From assembly GCA_014607495.2 (NCBI GenBank), contig CP053170.1, positions 6,572,001-6,636,000 on the forward strand: a stretch of 64,000 bases of DNA, given 5' to 3'. The notes under the pieces were generated by a model. That model was not told the origin of the DNA. It saw only the letters and a program-made list of their open reading frames with translations, and did no database searches. Of this stretch, positions 1-12,104 are shown piece by piece; position 1 is the stretch's first letter, and each line of letters opens with the position of its first letter. The position numbers and the translations under genes are program-made. Origin of the DNA: Carposina sasakii (Eukaryota > Arthropoda > Insecta > Lepidoptera > Carposinidae).

Positions 1-839
1 TCATTCAAGATCAGTCTAAACATGGATCAAATTGCTTTCGTTCACGATATACCTTTATTTTATAAACATTTCATGTGATATTTAAATAAATAAAGACGTG
101 AGAAGGCTTTATGAAAACTACTGACTGTTTCAGGTGACTACCTGTGCCTCCGGTTCGATTTTTAAAACTATATAACAGGAAGTTGTTAAAAAAGATTTGA
201 ATCTTTTTCAAAGAGCCAACCTTTGAAAAACTATTTTGGTGAAAATCTAATAATAATAACTAGTAATTAATATGGCAACTATGAACGTTGTTTTTAAATC
301 CATTTCGGTACACGAATACAAATCCTTAGTATAATATGAATTCTTCTCTAATATATGAAATAGTTAAAGCAATCTAGGTACCGATATAATTATAGTATGA
401 AACTAATAAATCTGTAATAACTAAAGAGATTTCGAAAATATACGGACATGCGTAACGTATTTTCATTCAATTCAATCTCTTTTGACCCCAACTTTCTCAA
501 CCCGAACTTATAACTAAAAATTTCTTTGCCTGCTCGAATTGTCGCGAAGAAAAAGTTTGACCGTAAAAGAGGCAAAGGCAATAAGTCAAAAAGGCCGAAT
601 GGCTCGCCCGTACGCCACAAATGACCTGAGTGTGCTAAATTAACGTGCAATATTTTGCTCAAAAACGGCGGCTGGCGTCATGTTTCTCACTGTTTATTGC
701 AGTCACACACTGCCGGTTGGATCGTAGAGGTTGTTTTTCTGACAGGTCACACTTTTTACCCGACTGCGTTTGATAGAGGGTTACGTTTTTCGAGTGTTTT
801 TATGTAGGTATGTTTCTTTGGCACGCTCAACGGCTTTTC
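1..839 (+). other. No gene seen; AT-rich, one GC-richer patch
   Basis: Only short open stretches. 590-790 is richer in GC and CpG and shows no copy elsewhere in the window. Confidence 0.5.
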
Positions 840-930
840 GCATTTCGGTTTAAGAGGTATTATTAGATTCGTTTTAGTTGTGAGTGACATTGGGTCAAAA
901 CTTTTAGGCATTAGGGTTTTCTTTTTTACA
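840..930 (+). repeat. Dispersed repeat, copy 1 (partner at 40350)
   Basis: Shares ATTAGATTCGTTTTA, GAGTGACA-TGGGTCAA and AAATGAGGTT in the same order with 40350-40455. No ends could be defined. Confidence 0.45.
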
Positions 931-950
931 AAATGAGGTTGATTAAGTTA

Positions 951-1068
951 GGGCCGATTTTTCCACAAGTCAGATATCCTATCTGAAAGAGAAACTTGAT
1001 GCTGTAAGATATTTCTCTAAACTTGGTCAAGATAGAGGCAGCATCAACTTAACTTCAGTCAAATAGGC
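951..1068 (+). mobile_element. MITE-5 copy
   Basis: Begins GGGCCGATTTTTCC, then CAGATATCCTATCTGAAAGAG, GATGCTGT and, in mirror image, GCAGCATCAACTT. The family is an imperfect palindrome; the right outer end has decayed here. Confidence 0.55.
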
Positions 1069-1796
1069 AAACATTATTTTGAGTTCACACGTTTCAGTTT
1101 CGTGCTAACTCTGGCCACCTTGGTAGAAACTCATCGAGACTGTCTGCGCCAATAACATCAAGGAATATTGCAATAGTAACTTAAAACAGAAGTTTGCGTT
1201 AATAATTACAAACAAATAAACAAAAATATACACGACACGTACTTACCTCCTATGTACTCGACTTTTCCATTTCCATAGGTTTCATTGCAGCAGTCTAGTT
1301 TTAGAACTTGGAAAATTTCTTTTAATTTCTAGTTCCAAGTTTGAATCTTAGTATTCGATAGGCGTCTTAATCGATTACCGCCAAAAAATATCGATAGTTA
1401 TCTCGCTATCCTTCACGACCGAGTGTCTCCAACCGATAACGCGCCCGCTCACCTTTCGCCCAGGTCCGCATTAGGTACGGCCTGGATGCCTTTGCCAGGG
1501 AATTGGCATAAACCTCACCTGAGTCCGTAATATTTATGTGTACTTACTTATATGTGTACATACGCCAACCTATGTGTGACACCTCCCTTGTTCTAGCTAT
1601 ACGTTTGGGTTACGTGGTGTAGCTCAAAATTGGAAGTGTGTACTGCTATAACCGGAAAATGGTATGGGAAATAACCAATATAGAGCTATGAATTTTATTA
1701 GTGTGGTAGTAAGAGTTTTATTTGGCAAAGGATTTTATTTTTAAGATACTCACATGTGGATTTCATTTTGGAATTGTATATTATTTTAACACCTGT
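1069..1796 (+). other. No gene seen; unique sequence
   Basis: A GC-richer patch at 1395-1520 contains two ATCGAT-like words and no repeat copy known from this window. No splice-bounded coding signal. Confidence 0.45.
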
Positions 1797-1912
1797 GGGG
1801 TGAGCACGAACCTCTCGATAGTCCGTAACGCTAGCGTAAAGCTGTCAAATTACAAAGATTTTGTTAGCGAGTCGCTAGTGTTACGCCGCGTAAAAAGGTT
1901 CATGCTTACCCC
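1797..1912 (+). mobile_element. MITE-4 copy
   Basis: Ends GGGGTGAGCACGAACCT and AGGTTCATGCTTACCCC are inverted copies, with CGTAACGCTAGCG inside. No clear target duplication at this site. The short frame across it is accidental. Confidence 0.7.
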
Positions 1913-2968
1913 ACTCTCTACGGTATGTGTTACGAGTCTGCTTCTATAGGTACGGGCAGATTTTTCAATAAGCAGATATGTAAAGATGTACCTATCATAC
2001 ATACTACAAGTTCTAAGTATTATTGTATCAAAATACCTTTAAAATAAGATATATTTTTAAAATACTTATAACTATTCTAACATTAATAACAATTTTGTTA
2101 GTGAGAAAATTAGATAAATACCAACTATCAGGTTATTTCAAAACTAAAGCATGGAGAATCCAATCGTACTTACTTATTTTGTCAATGTTACCATTTGACC
2201 ATATATTTTTACGCAGAAACGCAACAGTTATGTCATATCAATCATATATCTCGTAACATATCAACAAAGTAACGCGGGAATACCTGAAATTGAGCAAAAA
2301 ATCTCAATATTCGAATGGAGAACTCAAATAAATCCTTCTTCGCATGCAACAGTGTAGAGGTCATAAAGCTTACCACATAAAACCTTTTTCGAGATAATTC
2401 GATTGCTTCTTCGAACATATTTTGAAAATTCGCGCCAAATTGCATGCGAAAGGTGTCTTTTTAATGACCACTTATGTAATGAGAGCATTTTGGTTTTGTT
2501 TAATGATACAGATACTTATATTGGGTTCCGGGTAATGTTTTCTACAAAGCAGAAAGCTTATCCACACTTTCCTAAGAGCACAGGAAAAAAAAGTATTTTT
2601 TTTTTGCCTCCAAACTAATTATCTCTATATTAGATACTATAAAAAGTATAATTGCGAAAGTACCTATACGTTCTACCTGCAGCTTTAAATATTTTAAATT
2701 CCACATTCAAACTGAAATTCGAGACCATTGTTTAGAAAATATTCATCACCTGTCAAAACTAATTTCATTGAGCACAAATCGTTACGTCAAAACATGGTCA
2801 ATGGAAAAGGAAAATATTCGTATTGCGCGTAAACCATGGAGTGTAAACCTTGCAGTGCTGAATATTCGCTATTTTAACTATGCTGTAGGTACGTGTAACT
2901 ATAGCGTGGCTGGCGGATATTTAAAAAAAAATTAGACTAGATTAAAAAAAGACATAATAATACCGTTA
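1913..2968 (+). other. No gene seen; AT-rich
   Basis: Short overlapping frames on both strands with no recognisable protein. No repeat match found within the window. Confidence 0.45.
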
Positions 2969-3198
2969 CAGGGTGTAACAGAAGGGGTGTGTTAATAGAT
3001 CACTATAGAGAACTTATCCATAAAATTTGAGATTTGAAATCATATGTTTATTTTTCCAGATAGTATGGAGAACTCCTAAACAACTCATGAATGATCGATC
3101 ATACAAAATTGAAAAATAGAGTCTCAAAAGCTGATAGCTTCTATATTGTGGACTATTTTCATAGCTTCTCGCTTAACATACACTTTTTGGTACATCAA
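2969..3198 (+). mobile_element. MITE-1 copy, right end decayed
   Basis: Starts CAGGGTGTAACAGAA after TA. Arms carry CACTATAGAGAACTTATCC and ATCATATGTTTATTTTTCCAG, then the mirror image. The outer right end (ACACTTTTTGGTACATC) has diverged from the family. Confidence 0.65.
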
Positions 3199-4789
3199 CA
3201 TTTTGTATGATTTTTTTCAAACGCTAGAACATTTCATCACAAATGCGAAAAATACCTTTGAAAGATTAGCTTCCACTCAAAAACTAAGTTACGGTGTCGT
3301 AAACGTACGGTGAAGATTTACATACATGTTTGTGTTCGTAAGCCGAAGTCAAACGTAAAGTTGGTATTCTGACATTGAGGGACTTTTAATCTGAGGTGGT
3401 CGTAATAAAAAATCATTCTTTATGTATGTACTGCATAGCATATCTAATACCTAGTACGGACAGAAATACATTATATACAATCATACCAACTTCATACATC
3501 ACATTCTGTATTTCTTTTTTTTTTGTTTAGTTTATCCCGAAGGAAAGGCAAGGGGAACTAAGCCCATACAGCCATTGTCTTTAGTAAATGATTTCTAAAT
3601 TTATGATAGATGATAATGATGATGATGAATGGAAACGTCAGGAAAATCCTCAAGAACAAGTGTAAAGTTAGTCAAAATGAAAAATTATTGCAGAAACAAC
3701 TTACATGCGCCAATGAAGAGATCGTAATCCGGCTAAAGTTTTACTCGGCTTACCTGCGTATAAAACCATGCACACGCACTAGATTCACATCACAAGTAAT
3801 CAAAATATAGCTTATCTACCAGTAAACATCACTTTACGGACACATGCAAGCCATTTACAAATAATTTTAGATTTTCACAAGATAATTACACCTGCACCCT
3901 TCCAGCTTTTCCCGCCGAATCCCCTCTGTATTTCTATTTTTATTGCATAATAATACTGTATTTTTACTAGTTTTAATAATTTTATAGTCGCTTGTTAGGT
4001 CCTCCCGTCATTTTCTACGAATCTCCTGTTGCTAAGGTCCTGTACACACTTATTTCTTTCGTTTTCCCTACTCTCAAGATATTCTTCAGGCACTTAATAA
4101 AGAGGCGTGAAAAATAGGTACACACCAAGTATAAAAATACATTTAAATTGACGTATTGGCAACACATAAAACTACATGGTTGTGGAGTTTACTCAGGTCA
4201 TAAGGGTGACTTGATGACTGGTAGGTATATTATAAATAACATACATTGACGTGCGAGATCTCATGATAGGTATTCTAGAATAAGAAAGTTACCTCTATCT
4301 AATTGATATGTTTGAGCCCTTGACTTGATCGCTATCGAATTAGGTACCAACTAACTGTTTACTTTCATACTTCATAACATCTTCAATACTTCAGGAGGAA
4401 TGCGTTTTTCTGTGTTTTTATATTTTGCAATACCTTGCTGTTCTAATTTTCTGCTTTATTTTTTTTAGCGAATTGTATCCAATAGGATATATCGAACTAA
4501 ATTTTATATTGAATTCTCCCTGGTGATGAGATGACATATAAAAAAAAAATACATTTGTAGCAGACAAAATAATAGGGGCAATTAATAAAAATTTAATTGA
4601 ATAAAAAAATTGACAATCAAAAAACAAGTTTTATTTGCTAGTGTTAAGAGTCCTGCATCCTGCTATATTATGAATGTGACAGTTTCCAAGAATGATCGAT
4701 CAATCCTTGAAGCAAAAACTATTGAACGGATTTTCACCAAACTTGGCAATTACCTATGTAACTTATACCTACGTCGAATAACATCATAA
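3199..4789 (+). other. No gene seen
   Basis: AT-rich. A small GATGATGATGAATGG run lies near 3614. 4705-4750 resembles 21815-21870 (ACTAT-GAACGGATTTTC-), a Helitron-like motif fragment. Confidence 0.4.
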
Positions 4790-4947
4790 CATAGTATAAA
4801 ACAAATTCCGCTGTCTGTCTGTCCCTATGTACGCGATCTTTAAGACTACGCAACGGATTTCGATGCGTTTTTTTATATAGAATTATTCAAGAGGAAGGTT
4901 TATATGTATCAGCATTCCACCCGGGCGAAACCGGGGCGGGTCACTAG
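4790..4947 (+). mobile_element. Hel: non-autonomous Helitron 3' part
   Basis: Contains the lepidopteran Helitron words GCAACGGATTTCGATGCG and TTCAAGAGGAAGGTTTATAT, a GC-rich GGGCGAAACCGGGGCGGG hairpin-forming end, and terminates CACTAG followed by T, as expected for a Helitron 3' end. Confidence 0.65.
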
Positions 4948-5633
4948 TAGGCTATAAAGTTAGCACGAACGAAGTAGCAGGCAGTAGCTAGTAACATAAA
5001 ATGACCTTCAGAATATCCGAATCATCGCGAACCTTGCCAATGTAAAACTACATTTTGAAAACATAATGCTAATGAGATAGGGCAATGTCAAATTTGTACA
5101 TATTCGCACTTTAGCACTCTGTAGGTACCTACAGGTGCGAATTACACAGGCTAACTTATTGATTTTTCATTATTAATTCGTTATTTAAAAAATATGTTTA
5201 AAAATCAAAATAACTTAGTTTTTTAAATTGGTCTGTAATCTTAGCTTTTAAAAGTTTTTAAGGTAATATTTAGAGGTAATGCAATTTTAAAAATTATTTT
5301 TTCCCGCCAAAGCTAAAAATTCTTCTTTTTATGAACGGTCAAAAAAGGAATGAAAAGAACGAACATCTACAACGTCAAGTAATTTTACTGAGGGGTTTTC
5401 ATCGAGTAATGTCAACCTCAGCTCTTACTTGCTGCTATGAGAGCTTTTACTATAGGAAAGTAGCCACTCTTGCTTGTTATGTTCGTTCGTTCTGTGATCT
5501 ATGGTTCGTTCACTCAATTTTCTTATGAGATGAGTGCCGTACATACGCGGTGGGATCTAAGGCTATTTAGCCTTTTAACTTTATACAAGTAGATGAAAAT
5601 ATCTAAAATTGCTTTCCGCATTACAAAAGTGAA
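4948..5633 (+). other. No gene seen
   Basis: AT-rich, with short accidental frames only. Confidence 0.4.
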
Positions 5634-5675
5634 ACGCCTGAGGCAATAAGCTAGCCACTTGTCACTGATCATTTA
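5634..5675 (-). repeat. Rep-A copy, first piece (split)
   Basis: CGCCTGAGGCAATAAGCTAG then CACTTGTCACTGATCATTTA matches Rep-A in reverse. The repeat stops abruptly and resumes at about 6116 with CATCTGTCCCCGCTA, the next words of the consensus. Confidence 0.6.
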
Positions 5676-6115
5676 GGCGCCGCAGTGCTGAATAATAAAA
5701 TCCAAAACAATCATAGGCGGAGGCCGACTAAGAGAAGTTTATTTCCACACAAATTTGAGCGAAGACTTAGACTAAGACTTAAACTAAAAGAACGTAAGCG
5801 ACAAAACATATTTTTGTGTTTTACTGAAAAACTACACATTATTTTTAAAAAGTGTAGGTACTACATGTTTTGATACAAAAATTGAGGCTAAAATCGCTTA
5901 GGTTTGCCTGTAAAATGAACATATCGAATTTAAAAGAGGTATCTTCAATATATCTATTTATATCGTAAAAAAGTCAACGAATGGTGTTTCTGCAACTACA
6001 AAAACTAAGCCAATATAATGAAGAATTCGATTATCAAATATTATTTTTCTATATTTCGTAATAGCTAAGAAAAATCGACATAACTAACACCAATTTCACC
6101 AATTCGTCGTCTTAA
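5676..6115. mobile_element. Unknown ~440-bp insertion inside Rep-A
   Basis: Defined only by its position between the two parts of one Rep-A copy. Starts GGCGCCGCAGTG and ends near CGTCGTCTTA. No clear terminal repeats and no exact target duplication beyond a possible TTA. AT-rich, non-coding. Confidence 0.4.
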
Positions 6116-6222
6116 CATCTGTCCCCGCTATAGTATCTAAACGTGGCTGTCGGCTGTGGGATTCTTTGTGATCTTGCTGTTCTTGATGCCCCATTTTGGA
6201 AACACAACCGTGTATGAAACGC
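6116..6222 (-). repeat. Rep-A copy, second piece
   Basis: Continues the copy at 5634 through AAACGTGGCTGT, GGGATTCTTTGTGATC, TGCTGTTCTTG-, CCCCATTTTGG and ACACAACCGTGT. Confidence 0.6.
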
Positions 6223-7254
6223 CTATTTAGTTAATACGCAGAGTTGATGGTTGTAATAAAACTTGCGATGATGTCAAGTAAAAAAAAATTACAGCTAAAT
6301 TCTCACAGCAGCAGATGAACTGTCACAAACTCACCGAGAATCGGAATCCCAAGGACACTAGATGCGAGATAAGAACAATTGGTAAACACTGAGCACGTGG
6401 TCACTAACAATGTACTATTGTCTTTAGTCGGCCATCTTGCCTTGAACGATACTTTCGAACTTCGAATATTCGGTTCGGATCGGAAATGCGGTTGAATTGT
6501 CTATGGGTTTCGATTGAGGTATTGAGTGATATTTAGTCATTGGGTTGTACGAATTGTTTTGGGTGGATTCCTTGTTAAATTAAGGAATAATTTGAAAATG
6601 TGTAAGAAAGTTTTGAATGATTTGTCAAAATTACTTTCTCAGTAGCACCATTTTGAAGACAATAGGGAATTTAATTTCTAAAATATTTAAAGAAAACAAC
6701 TTAAATATCTGTAAGGTGATACTTGTTTCTGGTATAAAAATTTCAAAGCAAATCATAGTAAAGGTAGACAAGCAGAACAAACGAGCTGATGTAAAAACTT
6801 TGCAAGAATTTTAAGAACGTATCTCATCAGAACCCTTTAAGTCTGATAGCTTAAAAAAGGAATTCTCACAAACCAGAAAAGGAACGCACGCATCTTTTCA
6901 ATTTCCGAACGGAATCTTTGTTTCCAAAGAAAAAAGTGTCTGTGGTCCTGTCCTGAGTGTAAAGAAACGTAATTATAGCAGAATAGGCGCGCTAAATGAA
7001 CCCGACAGGATTTATTGAGGCACTAATAAGAATTAAAACCTTTTTTCTCTTCAATCGAGTAAATATGGAGTGTGAATACGTGATATCGACTCTGCAAAGG
7101 ATCCTTAACTCGATTAAAAAACTAATTATACGACACCCCTACCTAAATAAGGAAATAATTAGTTAAACATTAAATGGTGTTCAGTATAAAAAAACTATTG
7201 ATAAATTATTAACATTAGCTCTATAATTAATGGACTATCAAAATAGCAATCTGG
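6223..7254 (+). other. No gene seen
   Basis: Mixed unique sequence. 6430-6570 is somewhat GC-richer. Frames are short and not recognisable. Confidence 0.4.
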
Positions 7255-7640
7255 AAAATAATTAATTACGCTCCTATCTCGGTATGCTCGTGATATGATC
7301 GTTATAGACGAAGAAAAAAAGTGAAATAGCACGGGAGCTTGACCACGGTCCCCATTCAAAATGGCCGGCGAGTCCCACGATCAGCTGATCGCCACATTTG
7401 GGCTTCCACTGACCTATATTCCGACCTATGACGTAGCCCGACAACAATACCCTATTGTTCTTTTATATTTGCGCTAACATCAGGAGTTCCTCACTCTCAA
7501 GGCGGTTCATTCACATCTAGCCTCTTTCATTTAAATAGGTTCATTTGTTTTTCGTCATTGTTCGGATCAGCTGTTTTCACGAGATTCCTATCTTGTACCA
7601 TTGATCGGTGAAAGAGAAGGTGTAGCAGTGAACTTAGGCA
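7255..7640 (+). other. GC-richer single-copy island
   Basis: Balanced composition with no copy elsewhere in the window. Contains CGATCAGCTGATCG, GGATCAGCTGTT and GTCATTGTTCGG (the last includes the Sox core ATTGTT). A candidate intronic regulatory element of the Sox gene; function inferred from composition only. Confidence 0.25.
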
Positions 7641-9150
7641 TTGTCCTATGTTATTGTTTGTTTAGGTGACGAGTATTAAATTGTATTGTTTCTATTTTGT
7701 TACGTAATTCTAGTCATAGTTGTGGTGGCCTGTGTGTGTAGTTCAAGTTTATACTTACTCTGTTCTCTATATTTGCCTTTCTTTTGGACAATTTGATAGT
7801 AGATTGATAAGATGATTAATTCCTAGTTATTAGTTATCAGAGTAATATAAAAATATCATAATAAAAAATAACATCCATGGAAGCATCGCTCAAAATCACG
7901 CGCGGCAACTTTCAACTTTTTAATTTCCAATCGAGCGTAACCTGTCAATGGTATCACAGCACATACAGCCACGGAGGTCGGCCTCATCCATCCTAGGCTG
8001 AACGGTAGTGAACAAAAAAACTGAGTAAATGATAAATAGTCATACTTAATCCAGCCTTATCGGCGAGTTGCCTCCCGTGCGGTCCAAAAATGAGAGATGG
8101 AGCGTCCAGTCTAGATAACACTTCTTGGTAATGGTTTCGTAGAAAGTAGAGAGGTTCGATTTTTAAATATAATGTGGGTTTTGGATATTTGTAGTACAGA
8201 AAAGGTTTTAGAATATTTTTTAAAAATTTTGTTTGGATTAAGATTTGAAATTTATTCACCTATTTAATTTCACTTGAGTCCGTAACTTCAATACCAAAAT
8301 TAATAGGCGATTTTTAAAAAATATTTTATTGGATTCTTTACGGAGGCCAAAATTGGTATGCGATATTCTTAATCTCGTGAATAAAAGAAATCATAATAAT
8401 CTCTTCCATTCAAACTTTTTACAGCATACCGACTCCATGGCTACCGTAGTGTTGCGCCATTATGACAAATGTTCATAAACGTTGAGTTAGCGCTGCGCCA
8501 CGGTATCACCTAATTGTATCGGTATGTGTGCTTTCTCGGCTGCTAGTGTTGTGGTGATGTCGATAAAGCTAATCAATTCCTGATCGATAAAGTATCACCA
8601 TTTCGACCATTAACGTCCACTGAACATAGACTCCCCTGACTTTTATGTTAATAAATAATTTTCTCTATCAATTTGAAAGAGTTTACATAATTTTAACAAA
8701 ATAATCAAAACATATTAGTATGAAATTTGGATATTTAAAAATTCATGTTTAATAAGTAAGAGAAATATGATTATTTTGATTATAAACTAAAGATCCCACT
8801 AGAAAACAATTTAACAATTTAATTAATTATCTTCAAACTTTTTCCATACTTAAGTACTTTAAATTATATCTACAAAACTCACAAACGAAATCCATATCCG
8901 TCCAAAACGCTGAAAAGAAACAAACTATCGCTCACATTTTATCGACTATTGATATAGACTATCCATCCCTACACTATTTGTCGACGGTATCGCCAGCCTC
9001 TCGCATCCATCAGTGGCGACCCCTGGACATGTAATAAGATAGACGCTACCTTATTAAACGCGCTGCCTCCTCATTTGTTTACTGAATGTTGGAAACACTT
9101 TTAGGTGCTAAAGGCATTTATAAGAGTTCTAATATACTAATATACTATTA
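7641..9150 (+). other. No gene seen
   Basis: AT-rich with a GC-richer patch at 8430-8640. No repeat family member recognised. Confidence 0.4.
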
Positions 9151-9293
9151 ACGGCCAATTACAATACTAGAGATCATAAAGAGTCTCGTATTTCTTAAAT
9201 TCAGTTTTGAAATTTCGTAGGTTGTAGTTCGTTTTAACATTTAATCTGAAATATGCAAAAAATCTCTCGAGATTGGTTATTGAAATTGGCTCT
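9151..9293 (+). mobile_element. MITE-6 copy
   Basis: Starts ACGGCCAATTACAATA and ends TATTGAAATTGGCTC, inverted copies of each other. Interior words AGAGATCATAAAGA and AAAAAATCTCTCGAGAT are also inverted. Confidence 0.7.
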
Positions 9294-9400
9294 TAGGGTT
9301 CTATTCTACCTTTTGGTTTCCCTAACACGTGAAGCGAAAACTTTTTAAGAAAAGAAAAGCTCACCTTGTACTTGACATCTTTACATTTACCTACATCTTT

Positions 9401-9664
9401 TATAAAATTATTAATGGAGAAAATGAAAAATTCTTCACCCGAGTGGGAATCGAACCCACGACCACTGCAAACCGTGCCAGCCGCTCTAACCACTGAGCTA
9501 CCGGGTCAATTACTCGGATGACGAATTTTACCATCTCTTTTCTAAATTACATATTGGCAACGTTATTTTTCATCCCGATAGCTATACACTAGCCAAAACT
9601 CGGCAAACAAAGCTGAATCCCTCAGCACAATGTTTAAAGATGAAACGATCAACCATATCCTAAC
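9401..9664 (-). repeat. tRNA-like tandem unit, copy 1
   Basis: The minus strand holds a tRNA-like body at about 9508-9436: ACCCGG start, box A TAGCTCAGTGG, box B GGTTCGATTCC and a matching ACTCGGGT end. The acceptor and T stems pair, but the anticodon arm does not form a 5-bp stem with a 7-base loop, so it is a tRNA-derived element or pseudogene. About 150 bp of flank is repeated with it in copy 2, 322 bp away. Confidence 0.7.
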
Positions 9665-9722
9665 GGATTATATTAATGGAGAAGTGTTTTTATAAATTTA
9701 TCTTACTCAAGATATTATATAT

Positions 9723-9987
9723 TATAAAATTATTAATAAAGAAATGGAAAAAATTCTTCACCCGAGTGAGAATCGAACGCACGACCACTGCAAACCGTGC
9801 CAGCCGCTCTAACCACTAAGCCACCGGGTCAATTACTCGGATGACGAACTTTACCATCTCTTTTCTAAATTACATATTGGCAACGTTATTCTTCATCCCG
9901 ATAGCTATACACTAGCCAAATCTCGTCAAACAAAGCTGAATCCCTCAGCACAATGTTTAAAGATGAAACGATCAACCATATCCTAAC
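9723..9987 (-). repeat. tRNA-like tandem unit, copy 2
   Basis: Second copy in the same orientation, sharing AACATATTGGCAACGTTAT-like flank through CAACCATATCCTAAC. Box A is TGGCTTAGTGG. Box B has changed to GCGTTCGATTC, so this copy is probably weaker or dead. Confidence 0.7.
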
Positions 9988-11007
9988 TATCCTTTACATC
10001 TTTGTAAAATTATGTTTGAAGTGTGTTTTCTGTGTACAATAAATAATAAGAAAGTACTTACATATTTGTTGTTGTATTGTATTTGCCATTAGTGGTTGTT
10101 AGTATGTTATACCTAAAATCTATGACATGTGACATTTGGAAAAGAAGAGGTACATACCTAAACATAACTAAAGCTTCATAAAACCTTATTAAGATCTCAA
10201 CCTTCTTACTTAAATACCGAAAAAAAACAAGAAAAAAAAAACAAATCGTAACCATAGCACGAACTGGACCCGTTGGGTCATAATGTGACCGCTTTTTAAT
10301 ATTTCTCCGTTCTGCATTTTTATTTACCGGACCACAACTGAACTGAATGACAGTTTTTTTTCTTTTTAATTTTGACGGTGGTCTTTGGTCCTATAACTGT
10401 AATATTCGTTTCTTCTGTTGCTAAAATAGATAACCTACATAGTTCAATAGATTTCTCTATGTAAATCTCGGTAGGAACAAATTAATTTTATTATTTGATT
10501 GCGTCATGTTCTTGTTTGATGAAACTCATGTTCAATGCACTGATTTTCTTTAATTTAAATGTTATTTTTCAGAGAAAGGTCTGATGGGTACTGAATAAAT
10601 AAAAAATATTTGTCACAGTCCCATGTTTACATAAATATCAAAACATGAACCTACCAAAAATATGTCCTTTAACCAAAAAAGTCTGAAACTTCTAAAAATA
10701 GGTAGGTACCTAATGGCTTTAATCGATCACTCAAACCCGTCACTCGACCTACATTATTAACATTTAAAACCAATTATTATAATACGAAATATAACAAAAA
10801 AGTTAATTCAGAAAATCGATATGTCATGACAACAAAAGAAATTTAATATTGCGCCCATAATAGGCATCAAGGGGGTCTTCGAAATACAGAGTCATGCTCA
10901 GGTGGGCCCCAAGATTAAAAAGAGGTTTGAAGGTATACTTACCTTCTGATTTTATACCTACTTCTTCTTAGTGTATTTATTATATTAGTAGTAGAATTAT
11001 ATCAAGC
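9988..11007 (+). other. No gene seen
   Basis: AT-rich, with poly-A and poly-T microtracts and no repeat match found. Confidence 0.4.
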
Positions 11008-11287
11008 AAAGATAGCCCAGTGATTAAGACGTGCACCTTCCAAGCGCGAGGACCAATGCATTTATTTTCATGTACAGATTTTAATATTGTCACTTAGCTC
11101 GTGCCTCGGAAAGCACGTAAAACCGTTGGTCCAGCGCCAGATCTCTCTCCGGTCGTGTCGGCTTTCCGTCCTATCGGACTATGAGAGTGATGGAATAGAG
11201 AGTGCATCTGTGTTTGCGCACACACTTGTGCGCTATAATATCTCCTGCGTACCTGGGCCGAAATACGGTCGGAGATCATCATCATCA
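11008..11287 (+). mobile_element. tSINE copy, internal head deletion
   Basis: Box A remnant GATAGCCCAGTGATTAAGAC, then CACCTTCCAAGCG; the box B region is missing compared with 40491-40769. The body carries CGTGCCTCGGAAAGCACGTA, GGCTTTCCGTCC, CGGACTATGAGAGTGATGG and ATATCTCCTGCGTACCTG, ending in GATCATCATCATCA, a SINE-like (ATC)n tail. Frames on both strands here are SINE sequence, not genes. Confidence 0.8.
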
Positions 11288-11367
11288 GTATTATCTATAG
11301 GTATCCGTGTCTGTAGCTCTCCATATCTTTGTTTGTAAACTGAACTTGGTACTTACCATACATAACA

Positions 11368-11494
11368 CATGGTTGTGTTCTCGAAATGGGGTAGCCAGAA
11401 CTGCAGGATCATAAAGGATATCTCACAGCCAAGTTAAGTGGGGACAGATGGTAATGATCAATGACAATTTACTAGCTTATCGCTTGTGAGTTGT
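11368..11494 (+). repeat. Rep-A copy, 5' half
   Basis: GTTGTGTTCTCGAAATGGGG, GTAGCCAGAACTGCAGGATC, then GATCAATGACAA and TAGCTTATCGC. Confidence 0.75.
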
Positions 11495-11960
11495 GCTCAT
11501 CTAGTTGTGCTTAAGTTCCTTACAAGAATTTAAACATTGCTTAAGGTAAACGTTGTCTAAATTGACAGATATTGCATATATTTTTCTGTCAAATGTCATA
11601 TTTAAACAGTGTCTAAACTTTAGACGAGATTTTATAATAACAATGTACAAGTTTTGTCCATCTTATATTTCTAATTTTAAGGAGCATGGTCTCTAGATTC
11701 TAATAGCATCTCAAAACAGGCCAAATTACTATTTATAACTAATCTATATTGTGCCAAGTTCCATCCAAATCCATTCAGCAATCTGGTGTTATTACGCTTA
11801 TTCCCGGACGCATTAAGGCCAGAGGCTGTAGGAAAATCGTTAAGGAGGCAGAACTCCACGAGCAAACTGACTGTACCTGCTGGTAGCGACGGCAGAAAAA
11901 GTACAATTAGGACTTCATTTAGTTTTTAATCTGAGATAGAATTTCATTTTTTTACGAATT
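11495..11960 (+). other. No gene seen
   Basis: Unique AT-rich sequence. Confidence 0.4.
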
Positions 11961-12104
11961 GATTTTTGCAACGGTTAGATAGCCTTTATCTGAAGGATAA
12001 ATTTAATTTTGATGCTGTCTTTCACTAAAATATTTACAAAAATAGAAACAGCATCAACTTTATCTATCAGATGCTTTTAGCTATCTGACCATTGGAAAAG
12101 ACCC
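11961..12104 (+). mobile_element. MITE-5 copy, most complete
   Basis: GATTTTTGCAACGGTTAGAT, TATCTGAAGGATAAA and GATGCTGTC, then the mirror image AACAGCATCAACTTTATC, ATCAGATG, CTATCTGACCATTGG and AAAAGACCC. Confidence 0.7.

Noticed and set aside
9436..9508. Functional tRNA gene
   Set aside because: Boxes A and B and the acceptor pairing look good, but the anticodon arm cannot form a normal 5-bp stem and 7-base loop, and the unit is duplicated with its flank.
11087..11338. 83-codon frame with Ser/Arg-rich product
   Set aside because: It is the body of a tRNA-derived SINE, also present at 40592 and 44295.
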